Source: Candidatus Neomarinimicrobiota bacterium (lineage in GTDB: Bacteria; Fidelibacterota; JAANXI01). Taken from it: a stretch of DNA of 64,000 nucleotides. Below, one piece after another: positions 47,713-56,320 of this stretch. The translations under genes and the position numbers were made by a program. The first letter of the stretch is position 1. Every line of letters begins with the position of its first letter. Under the pieces are notes generated by a model. The model saw nothing but the letters and a program-made list of their open reading frames with translations, was not told the origin of the DNA and did no database searches. The DNA lies in contig JAIPJS010000012.1 of the NCBI GenBank assembly GCA_021734025.1, positions 62,001 to 126,000 of the forward strand, read 5' to 3'.

Positions 47713-48843
47713 ATGAGAAAATTCAGGCCTCAAATAATCCGATCTGTTGTATACTGTATCGTAATCGCTACGTCAATTTTCATGGTGAGATGTGGTTCCA
47801 GTGTTAAGGTGGCAGACTCAAAACCGGAAGTCGCCCAGCTGCAACAAAAAGCAGCCCAGGGCAATGAAACGTCGCTGCAATCCCTGATCGCAACGTACCA
47901 ATCCGATGAGGCAAGCCCGGCGGTGCGACTTGCGGCACTTAATTCCCTGGCAGATAGTGATGCACCGGCAGCCAGAGAGGCCATGCGCAGTGTTCTTCAG
48001 GATCTACAGACGATAAATCTCACGCTATATATTGAAACTGCTCGAGTTTTAGAGCAGAGCGGCGACGCTGCGAGCGGCCAGGTATTTCTCGCAACTTTTA
48101 ATAACTTCCGGGGCAAATGGGCCGCCCTCCGAACTGCGTTGCTGGATGGCATGAAAGCAACGGCAACACCGGACATGGTCCTCAGGATGATCGATGCGTA
48201 TGAAGCAGCCAAAATGGACTATGTCAGTTTCGAAGAAAATATGACCGAAACCCTCGGCCAATTTGACGATGAACAGGTGGTACCTATTCTTATGAGAATT
48301 GCCCGGGATAAATCAGTGTCCCTCCACACCCGGAATAAAGCCATAGATATGCTAGCCGAGAAAGAAAATCCGGAAATTGCAAATTTATTCGTTCAGATGT
48401 TGCAGGACCCTCAGACGGAAATCCAGATGCGCGATTTTGCCCTGGATGCCTCGAATGAAGTGCAAAATGCCGATCTGCTAGTCGCACTTATTGAGTCCTA
48501 TAACACAGGTCAGGAACGGTATTTTGCGTTGCTCGATGCGTTGACCCGGGCTATGCAAAAATTCACCGATCCACAGTTGAAGCCAGCGTTATCGGAAATA
48601 ACGGCTAATAAGGAATTACCAACTAATGTGCGCCGTCAGGCGATTGAGGCTATCGGCCAATACGATGATCCCACATTATACGAAAACCTGATCAGCCTGA
48701 TGCGGGATCCCGATAACTACCTCTTCTATGAACAGGTGTATGCCATTATTCACCAGCAAGGTACCCCCGCACAAATGGAGCGGCTGCGGCGAGCCACACT
48801 GGAAGCACATTCCACACAAATGGAACGGTGGCGGAATGAATAA
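47713..48843 (+). CDS. HEAT-repeat-like lipoprotein
   Basis: The 376-residue protein has an N-terminal hydrophobic signal (IIRSVVYCIVIATSIFMV) followed by RCGSS, a weak lipobox. The rest consists of repeating helical pairs with the HEAT/PBS pattern: AVRLAALNSLADS, LHTRNKAIDMLAEKENPEIANL, NVRRQAIEAIGQYDDP. It is all-alpha and probably a periplasmic scaffold. I do not recognise a specific family. The next gene begins inside its last codons (8-base overlap), so the two are likely partners. Confidence 0.8.
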   Translation: MRKFRPQIIRSVVYCIVIATSIFMVRCGSSVKVADSKPEVAQLQQKAAQGNETSLQSLIATYQSDEASPAVRLAALNSLADSDAPAAREAMRSVLQDLQTINLTLYIETARVLEQSGDAASGQVFLATFNNFRGKWAALRTALLDGMKATATPDMVLRMIDAYEAAKMDYVSFEENMTETLGQFDDEQVVPILMRIARDKSVSLHTRNKAIDMLAEKENPEIANLFVQMLQDPQTEIQMRDFALDASNEVQNADLLVALIESYNTGQERYFALLDALTRAMQKFTDPQLKPALSEITANKELPTNVRRQAIEAIGQYDDPTLYENLISLMRDPDNYLFYEQVYAIIHQQGTPAQMERLRRATLEAHSTQMERWRNE

Positions 48844-49657
48844 AAGTCACCTTATTCCGGTATTACTATTTTTTCTCCTGTTTACCTCCTGTTCGTTGTT
48901 CCGTGGTGGTAAGGAATCTGCCGCGCCGGAGGCAACTTCCACTGCTGATACAATCTCGCAAGCTCAGAACACTCAGATGGATACCGTGCGTAGTCCGGCA
49001 CAGACCGACCGAACTGGTCAGCCCAACCGGCGTGATTCGGACCGATTCTATCAACTGGAACAGGATGTGGACAGCCTGAAAAGATCAATACGGACCCTGC
49101 GCCGGCAAGTCAGAAACGCGGGCGGCGATATATCGCCATTCACCCTCCAGAGAGAAATCCAAAAAGTGCTCTCGGTTCCTCAAATCACACATGAAATAGA
49201 ACTCGTGAACGGAACAACTGTCCGCGGGAAAGTTCTGCGGGAGACCATCGACGAAATTATTGTTCAGACCCAGATTGGTCATCTGACGCTGGATCGGAAA
49301 TTAATAAAGGACACACGCCCGGCGGAACCACCCAAAGCTAAAATTGAGCTCGACGGTCCTATCGAGGAAGAGACTCACGAAGATAAGCGGGTGTACCGGG
49401 GCCGGGTAAAAAACACCGGTGTACGCCGTGCCGACTTCGTCCGTATCGTATTCCAGCTATCGAATCAATCCGCTAATGTGGTGGCGACAGACTCTGCATT
49501 TATCGATGGTTCCACACATACCTTTAATACGGCCGTTCTTTCGGATACCTCCATTGAACCGGGCGAATCCGCGAGTTTTACCTGTTCAGTATTCACGCCA
49601 CCGAATGCAACAATCAGTTATTATACGTATGAAATTCACTGGGATGAAGAACGGTAG
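48836..49657 (+). CDS. Lipoprotein with coiled coil and FxLYD-like beta domain
   Basis: The start MNKSHLIPVLL at 48836 is chosen because it opens a signal-II peptide with the good lipobox LFTSC. An upstream frame is shadowed by the preceding gene. The mature protein has a polar linker, a coiled coil (about residues 65-95, LEQDVDSLKRSIRTLRRQVR), a small beta region around VNGTTVRGKVL, and a C-terminal domain with RVYRGRVKNTGVRRADFVRI, typical of FxLYD-like domains. It overlaps the HEAT-like lipoprotein gene. A strong terminator follows 40 bases downstream. The function is unknown. Confidence 0.78.
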   Translation: MNKSHLIPVLLFFLLFTSCSLFRGGKESAAPEATSTADTISQAQNTQMDTVRSPAQTDRTGQPNRRDSDRFYQLEQDVDSLKRSIRTLRRQVRNAGGDISPFTLQREIQKVLSVPQITHEIELVNGTTVRGKVLRETIDEIIVQTQIGHLTLDRKLIKDTRPAEPPKAKIELDGPIEEETHEDKRVYRGRVKNTGVRRADFVRIVFQLSNQSANVVATDSAFIDGSTHTFNTAVLSDTSIEPGESASFTCSVFTPPNATISYYTYEIHWDEER

Positions 49658-49697
49658 ATCCCAACAACCGTCTATAAATTTTTCGGCGTAAAATACA

Positions 49698-49733
49698 AAG
49701 CGGCAGGTTCTAACGAACCTGCCGCTTTTTTTT
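49698..49733. terminator. Bidirectional intrinsic terminator
   Basis: GCGGCAGGTTC (49700-49710), loop TAAC, GAACCTGCCGC (49715-49725), then eight T on the right and AAA on the left. The hairpin is perfect. It lies between the end of the lipoprotein gene (rightward) and the end of the cold-shock gene (leftward). The T-run serves the rightward transcript best; the A-run is shorter for the leftward one. Confidence 0.93.
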
Positions 49734-49754
49734 CGTCAAATGGGGTGAATACAA

Positions 49755-49964
49755 TCAGACGAGTGTTACTTCCTGGGCCTGCGGGCCTTTTTCGCCCTCG
49801 GTTACTGTAAATTCCACCTTTTGGCCTTCTTCCAGGGAACGGAAACCATCACCCTGAATTTCGCTGAAGTGTACGAATACGTCGCCACCCTGGTCCCGAA
49901 CGATAAAACCAAAACCCTTCGAGTTATTAAACCACTTGACAGTGCCAGTTTCTCGCTCTGCCAT
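49755..49964 (-). CDS. Cold-shock domain protein
   Basis: A 69-residue OB-fold RNA chaperone of the CspA family. [16 protein letters not shown] contains RNP1 (KGFGFI) and VFVHFSEI is RNP2; EGQKVEFTV and GPQAQEV follow. AGGAGG lies about ten bases before the ATG. A TATAAT box roughly 190 bases upstream would give the long 5' leader typical of cold-inducible csp genes. Several csp paralogues usually exist, so a specific letter is not given. Confidence 0.95.
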   Translation of the reverse strand: MAERETGTVKWFNNSKGFGFIVRDQGGDVFVHFSEIQGDGFRSLEEGQKVEFTVTEGEKGPQAQEVTLV

Positions 49965-50291
49965 AATCCCATGTCCTCCTGTTCCTTACTACGTTACATT
50001 GCTGGCAAATAAATCCGAGACGTAAACAGGATAGTAGTCCTTGACAACTCAGAGATTCTGCCTGTTCCCGGAAAAAGTACGACCCCGGTTTGAATTTGTC
50101 AAGATGAACCATAGTCCTTGTTTTTTCTAGATGTTTAAAAAATTACCAGATTATATCTAATCTTATTAAGATTTACCGCTCTTATAATCGTTCGGTTTGC
50201 TGATAGCACTATCTTCCCACTCGATTGATAATATCGCACCGGAAACACAATATCGAAACGGGAAGCCAATCTTATGCGGCAACGTATTTTA
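49965..50291. other. Long upstream region of the cold-shock gene
   Basis: 327 bases without a gene. On the leftward strand TATAAT (50155-50150) could be the -10 box of the csp gene, giving a leader of about 180 bases; no TTGACA-like -35 is found at the right distance. A 15-base palindrome AATCTTATTAAGATT (50159-50173) lies just upstream and could be an operator. The cold-shock box itself is not recognised. Confidence 0.45.
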
Positions 50292-51437
50292 TCATTTACT
50301 TCCGCGATAAATCGGAAACTTTTGAAACCGGCACTCGATAGGGCCGTTGTACAGCGTAATATTTTCCGCTGGCCGCAATCCCACATGTTTAATTGCCTCC
50401 AGATTGCCGCTCAGTATCCAGGCATCAAATCCGGGATAGTGCTGCTTCAGCTGGTCACCAATTTCCCCGTAGAATGCCTTGATGTCCTCCACCTTCATCC
50501 GCTCCCCGTAGGGAGGATTCATCACGAGGATACCGCTATCCACACTTGGGGTTCGTTCTTCGAACGGCGTTCGGGATAACCGGATATCATCATCCAGTTC
50601 TGCTCTGACAATATTTTCTCTGGCCGCATCCAGCGCATTGCCCGACCGGTCCGAACCGATAACCAGGTATCCGAATTCCCGCACTTTCGCCCGGGCTTCG
50701 GCGCGCACCTCCTCCCAGAGATAGGCATCGAAATCCGGCCATTTCCGGAATCCGAAGGTCTCCCGGTAGATCCCCGGGCTAATATTCCGTGCATACATCG
50801 CTGCTTCGCATAAAATAGTTCCCGCGCCGCACATAGGATCGATGAAGTGGGAGTTCCGGTCCCACCCGGTGAGTTGAATCATTCCGGCAGCTAGTACCTC
50901 GTTCAATGGCGCCTGATCCCCACTCCTCCGGTAACCGCGCCGGTGCAAAGAATCCCCGGAGCTGTCCAGCGATACGATACATTCATCATGGGAGATATAC
51001 AGATTAATGCGCAGGGACGGATCTTCCACATCCACCGAGGGGCGCTTCCCGGTCTTCTTCCTGAATTGGTCAACGATGGCATCCTTGGTCTTAAGCGCCA
51101 CGTATTTGGAGTGCGTAAAATGCTTGGAATGGACTACGGAATCTACTGCCAGGGTGTCAGACAGATCCAAATACTGGCTCCAGTCGACTTCCCTGATATA
51201 ATGATAGAGCGTTTTTTCATCTCTGGCGGTGAAGGAATGGATCGGAACCAATACTTTGAGGGCCGTCCGCAGCTCCAGGTTGGCACGATACATCAGGCGT
51301 TTATCCCCCCGGAACGTCACTGCCCGGTTCTCCTGCTTTATATCGGCCGCTCCGAGTGACTTTAATTCCGTTGCGAGTATCCCCTCCAACCCGTAGAGGG
51401 TTGTAGCGGTCATCTTATAGTGCGCTTGTGTGGTCAT
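50292..51437 (-). CDS. THUMP-domain RNA methyltransferase (RlmL N-terminal type)
   Basis: Probably methylates guanine-N2 in 23S rRNA or tRNA. A ferredoxin-like/THUMP part (about residues 5-160, TTLYGLEGILATELKSLGA) precedes a Rossmann methyltransferase domain with DPMCGAGTILCEAAMYA (about 198-214) and the catalytic NPPYGERM (about 309-316). At 381 residues it equals the N-terminal half of E. coli RlmL and lacks the RlmK half. TrmN-type tRNA methyltransferase is the alternative. A strong GGGAGGAG lies just before the ATG. Confidence 0.88.
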   Translation of the reverse strand: MTTQAHYKMTATTLYGLEGILATELKSLGAADIKQENRAVTFRGDKRLMYRANLELRTALKVLVPIHSFTARDEKTLYHYIREVDWSQYLDLSDTLAVDSVVHSKHFTHSKYVALKTKDAIVDQFRKKTGKRPSVDVEDPSLRINLYISHDECIVSLDSSGDSLHRRGYRRSGDQAPLNEVLAAGMIQLTGWDRNSHFIDPMCGAGTILCEAAMYARNISPGIYRETFGFRKWPDFDAYLWEEVRAEARAKVREFGYLVIGSDRSGNALDAARENIVRAELDDDIRLSRTPFEERTPSVDSGILVMNPPYGERMKVEDIKAFYGEIGDQLKQHYPGFDAWILSGNLEAIKHVGLRPAENITLYNGPIECRFQKFPIYRGSK

Positions 51438-51576
51438 TCTCCTCCCAATTAACCATACCTGAGGTTCCTCTAGATTTTAATTGCTGGCGCGGATAATCTT
51501 TTCAGTCCGCAAGGTATCAAAAAGCCTCGACTATTGCATCGGGAGATCCGAAAATGTTCGTTGGATGTATAGTTAT

Positions 51577-52533
51577 TCAATTATTCATCGTGGAGAGAAT
51601 AAATGCCATGATCCCCTGCTGCATTTCCGGTGCGACTGTATGCCCGATATCGCTGAATAGGTGAAATTCTGTCTTCGTATATCCGGCTTGCCGGTACATT
51701 GCTTCCGCAATGGTCCAGCGTTTGGTTAATGAAGCACCGAAGAGTTCCATGATAACGTTTCGATCGGAGATATCGTAACTATCTTCATAAACGACCGAAT
51801 CGTTCTCATCCTTGTCGCCGAGAAAAAAGTACAATGGAAGAGTCCGAACACGTTCCATATTGAGCGGTTCTCCAACCAACGAGTCAAGGTCAGCAATACC
51901 GATTGGGAATCGCAATTTTTTCTTCTGATAATGACTGACGGGCGCCAGCGGCCAGCCTCCCGGCGATCCAATGATACCAGCCAACACGGCGTCCGGATGT
52001 AAAAAGACGAACCTGTTCACGAACATCCCGGAGGCGGAAAAACCGAGGAATACGGATTTCGGATTGATCGGGCCAAGCCGCTCTCCCAGCGAAGCTTGGG
52101 CATGCTTGATCATTGCCACAAGTTGCTTATCAATCCGGATTAATCTTTCACTGCTTGCAGTGAGTGTCTCTCGATCCAGTGCATGGATATAACTGCGCCA
52201 CTCGGAACCCGGTCTAGGGAATACAGGCATCAATATCGGTATGTGCAGTTGATTTGCGACCGGTTGGATCATGTGTATATATTTATTAGCTGCCTCCAAA
52301 TGAACGGCAAAACTGTCTGAGGTTCTTCCGGTATTATTGGGTGCCACAAGCAGGGGCGTTCCATCCTCGGGAGAGGTGATCGAATCGGGGATCAGCAGCA
52401 TGTACGGCCAGTGAAATCCCGAGTCAGGGCTGGCATCAACGGTATAAATTTCGGCGGCTTTCCCCGGCGCTGATACAAATGACAGGAAAGACAGTATGAA
52501 AAAGAGACAGACAAAAGACAGGATCCGAGACAC
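51577..52533 (-). CDS. Secreted alpha/beta hydrolase
   Basis: The 318-residue protein has a signal peptide (MSRILSFVCLFFILSFLSFV, cleaved near KAAE). The catalytic serine elbow is GFSASG (about residue 172), with FFLGDKDEND before the likely Asp and DIGHTV for the His, so the triad looks complete. The repeated Ser/Pro-rich N-terminal YMLLIPDSI region resembles carbohydrate- or polymer-ester hydrolases, but the substrate cannot be told. It has no operon partner: the gaps on both sides exceed 130 bases. Confidence 0.78.
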   Translation of the reverse strand: MSRILSFVCLFFILSFLSFVSAPGKAAEIYTVDASPDSGFHWPYMLLIPDSITSPEDGTPLLVAPNNTGRTSDSFAVHLEAANKYIHMIQPVANQLHIPILMPVFPRPGSEWRSYIHALDRETLTASSERLIRIDKQLVAMIKHAQASLGERLGPINPKSVFLGFSASGMFVNRFVFLHPDAVLAGIIGSPGGWPLAPVSHYQKKKLRFPIGIADLDSLVGEPLNMERVRTLPLYFFLGDKDENDSVVYEDSYDISDRNVIMELFGASLTKRWTIAEAMYRQAGYTKTEFHLFSDIGHTVAPEMQQGIMAFILSTMNN

Positions 52534-52748
52534 TGGTCAACCTCCATAGTTTTACCTGTAAGCAGCCAGTATTTTAGGAAAATCACCCAGGGATACAAAC
52601 CAGAAATTTTTAAAATATTCTACAGTATTCGTCGAATTTGATCCGCACTGTCTCACCAGATTACTATTCTCCTATAAGCCGGAGAAATTCGCTGTGGAAT
52701 TGTGAGCCCCCTCGGAGGAATACCGGTAATCTGCTCAACTACAATTAA

Positions 52749-53192
52749 TTACACGGAAAATCCAGGCAACAAGAACAGGACGGCAACCACGACCAGAAGT
52801 ATAAGCGTGCTGACGATAAGGACATCCAGCCTGCGTGTGGATTCCTCTTCCATTTCGTTCAGTCGGCGCCGATCTACGAAGAATTCCAAGGTGGCAATGA
52901 TGATAATTAGTCCACCAAGGGCAAAGAAAACCAGGGGAATTACCATGTTTGAAAATGGCAGATCGGTAAAATGGTCGGCCACTTCCCGTGCCGCGGAATT
53001 TTTTAGAAACAGTTCAATTCGTTCCACGATGAATCCCAGCGTAAACAGACCGATACTGGCGCGAATCCATGCCAAATATTTGCGTTCGTTATTAATATGA
53101 CCGGTTTTCCAGATGAGATACGTCTGGTAATCGTGGGTACTTTTGATTTGGGATTGTTTCTCCCCCTGAGTATCAGGTGGTTGTTCACTCAT
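52749..53192 (-). CDS. DUF202 (YidH-like) membrane protein
   Basis: Small inner-membrane protein of unknown function. The family signature YLAWIRASIGLFTLGFIVER is at about residues 39-58. Three hydrophobic segments follow: within that motif, MVIPLVFFALGGLIIIIATL, and LIVSTLILLVVVAVLFLL. The start MSEQPPDTQ at 53192 is chosen because AGGAGG lies seven bases upstream; five codons earlier is possible. The gene stands alone, with no clear terminator. Confidence 0.88.
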   Translation of the reverse strand: MSEQPPDTQGEKQSQIKSTHDYQTYLIWKTGHINNERKYLAWIRASIGLFTLGFIVERIELFLKNSAAREVADHFTDLPFSNMVIPLVFFALGGLIIIIATLEFFVDRRRLNEMEEESTRRLDVLIVSTLILLVVVAVLFLLPGFSV

Positions 53193-53319
53193 ACTAATCC
53201 TCCTCACTTACCTTGCTTACGGGAAAAGGTAATAATTACAGGAGACAATTGAAGGATGTTCAAGGTAATGTCGTTGGTACGGGCAAATAGAAAAGTATAG
53301 AACTGGCACGGTATAGATT

Positions 53320-54131
53320 CTATTTCCTGGCGACGAAACAGAGGAACGCATCCAGGCCCAAATAATTCAGCACTTTTTTCGCACTATTGTACAGCGCATT
53401 ACGCCAGGGCAGGCTATACGACAGCGGCATCCGTTTCACCGACCGAAAACCCGTATTCTTTAGCGCTCGCCGGAGTGTCTTCGGCGTAAAAAAGTCCGGT
53501 GATACCGGGGATGATTGCCTCCTTCCCATTTCTCTCTGGCCAACCTGAATTTCAGGCTATTAAGGTTGGGTACTTCGATGACGCATGCTCCTCCCGGTTT
53601 GAGGAGCGCATGCACCTTACGCAGGATCCGAAACGGGTCTTTGAAATGTTCGAGCACGTGCCAGAGTGTTATGATATCGAACCTGTGTTCCTCTTCCAGA
53701 AGATCACCGATTGTCGCTGTTTTTGCAGCCACGCCAAATTCACGCCGGGCAAACTCGACGGCATCCCCGGCAATATCAACGCCTAAACCGTCAATGGAAG
53801 TTTGCTCCTTCAGGCTGGCTAAAAAAAACCCGTTGCCGCATCCAATATCCAATAGAAATCCGGTGTTCTCGAACCGTGTTATGAGTTCTATGCGCTGCGC
53901 ATTAATGTGATACATCTCCCGAAGAGTCAGGACAGGAGAGTCTGCGTGGTAGTCCTCGCCGGAGTCGCCAGAACCGGCATAAAATTCGTCGTATAACGAC
54001 TCATCTTCCGGGGGATTTCCGAGGAAAACCAGATCACAGTTTTGGCATTTCATCACATAGAACGGTTCCTCAAAATACTCCTCTTTGAGTTCCCGCCCCT
54101 TGCAAGCGGGACACGGCCGAATTTCATTCAT
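53320..54131 (-). pseudogene. Class I SAM methyltransferase with a -1 frame change
   Basis: Codons from 54131 encode a zinc ribbon (CPACKG and CQNCDLVF, residues 7-37) and a methyltransferase domain with LLDIGCGNGFFL and ITLWHVLEHFKDP. The frame then ends in LRRRHSGER after NHPRYHRTF. The expected continuation, FTPKTLRRALKNTGF to the stop at 53320, is in the -1 frame. The switch lies at six T, exactly a U UUU UUA heptamer (53493-53487) in the phase used by -1 programmed frameshifting. One missing T in a homopolymer would explain it equally well. Such methyltransferases modify glycans or small molecules. If frameshifting is real, the gene is intact; if not, it is broken. Confidence 0.7.
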
Positions 54132-54323
54132 ATTATCAGGTGGACGCTGGATAGTTTTCTGTTGGTTTAAAATATAAACTGGCTGCGGAGAAAAACACGT
54201 CTAACTTTATATTGCCTCCATTGGAGATAAATAAAAAAATAGGCGTTCCGGGAGGAGGCACCCGTTTTGCTGTTAGGTTCTTCACTTTCGCGGTGAAAGT
54301 TACCGAACACTGTAAGAGGAAGG

Positions 54324-56252
54324 CTATTTCAACAGCACCATCTTTTGAGTCAGAATCTTGCTGCCGGTTCTGATGCGATAAAAATAGATCCCGGACGGCA
54401 TCTCTGAGGCGTTCCAATCTATGGTATGCACTCCGGGACCATAGGTTTTCCCAGCGATGGGATGAGCGACCGGTCTCCCACGGAGATCGTAGACTGTCAA
54501 ATTGACTTCCGAACGATTCGGCAATGAAAATTCGATTCGAGTCTCCGCGTTAAACGGGTTCGGGTAGTTCCCCAGCGAAAATTCCGACACAACCGCCACC
54601 GGATCATCCTCTACAGCAACTCCAAGTTCCCCGGTCACGATTTCCGGAACGTCTTCCGTTGCGTCCAGGAACGCCTCGTACTCGTACGGTACGTCCAGTT
54701 CGCAGGTGGGTGAGTCCGAATAATTGGCATCGCCAAAATGATTGTCGATCAGCTGGACGGCGCCCTTTTCCGGGCTGTACACCATCATAACTGCAGTACC
54801 GACGTCCTCAAAATAGTTCCGTTCGACGCGTACGCAGGCCCCCATCCTGGAATTGATTGCTGTACTGTTACTCTGATAGTAATTGTTAAAGAGATGTGCC
54901 CTGCCAAACCGGATACTGGGCAGGCGGGAGCCGCAATTGTAGAAATAGTTATGGTGATAGGTTGCCCTGATCACCGAATCCTGCTCGCTGTCATCGCCGG
55001 AGGCAATCAGGCTGACTTTCTCATGATCGTGGAGCTTTGTCCAGGAAATAGTAATAAACGACGACTCATTCTTGATATCCAGCAGCCCGTCATAATAATC
55101 TTTCCCGTGGTCCCGGTCGGAAAGCAACTCACAGTGGTCTATCCAGATATTTTTCGATCCCCCGGTGATGACCACGGCGTCGGCTACATTGAGCGTATCC
55201 TTCACAAACCCGATCTTCATATTCCGGATAATCACGTTCCGTACCCCGTTGATGTCCAGTTCGATACCCTTCAGTTGTGCATTTTCACTGGTACCCAATA
55301 ACGTTTTATCCGAACTGAATGAGAGCTGCCGGTGCGTCTCAATGAGACCGGCCACTTCGATAACCAGCGGATCAGGATTGTCCATGTGCGCCTGCAGTTC
55401 ATCGAAAGTCCCGGCTGTGACCGTATCGCCCAGCGCTCCGCCGATGGTAAAATACGGCGTGCCCTTATCGTCCTGCACCGCCGCGTATCCCACTAGATTC
55501 GGATCAGGCGCTGTTCCCTCCGGGAGAAAAATGGCTTCGGCTTCGATGTTGTCTTCCACGGTAATAGTATGTGTCGCGGTGGATCCGGGAACCGTCCCAG
55601 ACCAGGACTGGAAAAAATACCCGTCGCTCGCGTTTGCGGTGAGCGTAATTTCTGTGCCTTCTTCGTAATATTTCTGTACCGGATCGTAGGAGACCGTTCC
55701 CCAGTCGGCGGTATTCTGTCCCACGCTTACCGTGTACGATGGCGTACACTCGGAGGCGGAAATCCCGTCGCCAACCACCTTCAGATAATCGTAGTTACCG
55801 AGTCCGTTCTCCTTATGTGCCTCAAGCCGTATTTTATTGGTTCCGGCTTCCAGTTCCACTTCAAGGGAATCACTAACCGTCCAATCATACCACTCGCTTG
55901 TGTGGGGAAAATTTACGGTTTCCAGATACGATGCGCCGTTTATAAGCAGTTCACCGGGACGATCGCCAGCATCACCACCAACGGCATATCGCCAGAGAAG
56001 GGTATACGTTCCGGCCACTTCTGCATACACGCTCCAGCTAATACTCACATCCACACCAAATCCGGTATCTGCATATCCGTCACCGGTTGCCCCTTCGGCA
56101 ATAGGATCACCGGGATTGTCTTCTTTTAACACAATAGTTCCGTCGACATTACAAAAGCCGGTCTCGTTTTCCTGGATGATTATCTCTTCGGCGTTGAGAC
56201 CTGCGGTTATAAATATCAGGCTACAAAGTATCGTGATCCCTCTGCTGAACAT
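54324..56252 (-). CDS. Secreted pectate lyase (PL1) with carbohydrate-binding and type IX sorting domains
   Basis: Cleaves polygalacturonate by beta-elimination outside the cell. The 642-residue protein has a signal peptide (ending GLNA). A CBM6/35-like module (about 25-165) and a divergent InlB-type repeat (about 170-245, GTVSYDPVQKYYEEGTEI) follow. The right-handed helix PL1 domain (about 260-540) has NIWIDHCELLSDRDHGK, HDHEKVSLIASGDD and NCGSRLPSIRFGRAHLFNN, the last including the catalytic Arg region. The C-terminus (about 560-642) is a sorting domain with YPNPFNAETRIEFSLPN and GIYFYRI, as used by type IX secretion. It follows the GH28 gene after 68 bases. Confidence 0.92.
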   Translation of the reverse strand: MFSRGITILCSLIFITAGLNAEEIIIQENETGFCNVDGTIVLKEDNPGDPIAEGATGDGYADTGFGVDVSISWSVYAEVAGTYTLLWRYAVGGDAGDRPGELLINGASYLETVNFPHTSEWYDWTVSDSLEVELEAGTNKIRLEAHKENGLGNYDYLKVVGDGISASECTPSYTVSVGQNTADWGTVSYDPVQKYYEEGTEITLTANASDGYFFQSWSGTVPGSTATHTITVEDNIEAEAIFLPEGTAPDPNLVGYAAVQDDKGTPYFTIGGALGDTVTAGTFDELQAHMDNPDPLVIEVAGLIETHRQLSFSSDKTLLGTSENAQLKGIELDINGVRNVIIRNMKIGFVKDTLNVADAVVITGGSKNIWIDHCELLSDRDHGKDYYDGLLDIKNESSFITISWTKLHDHEKVSLIASGDDSEQDSVIRATYHHNYFYNCGSRLPSIRFGRAHLFNNYYQSNSTAINSRMGACVRVERNYFEDVGTAVMMVYSPEKGAVQLIDNHFGDANYSDSPTCELDVPYEYEAFLDATEDVPEIVTGELGVAVEDDPVAVVSEFSLGNYPNPFNAETRIEFSLPNRSEVNLTVYDLRGRPVAHPIAGKTYGPGVHTIDWNASEMPSGIYFYRIRTGSKILTQKMVLLK

Positions 56253-56320
56253 GTATTTTCCCCGGTCTGTGTTTTCAGGTTATTTCCCGGGCAGCACAAT
56301 TCCCGGGTGAACCGTACCCT

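Noticed and set aside
54136-54417. Leftward 93-codon ORF at the end of the pectate lyase
   Set aside because: It overlaps the lyase in another frame with biased composition; no ribosome site or homology is evident.
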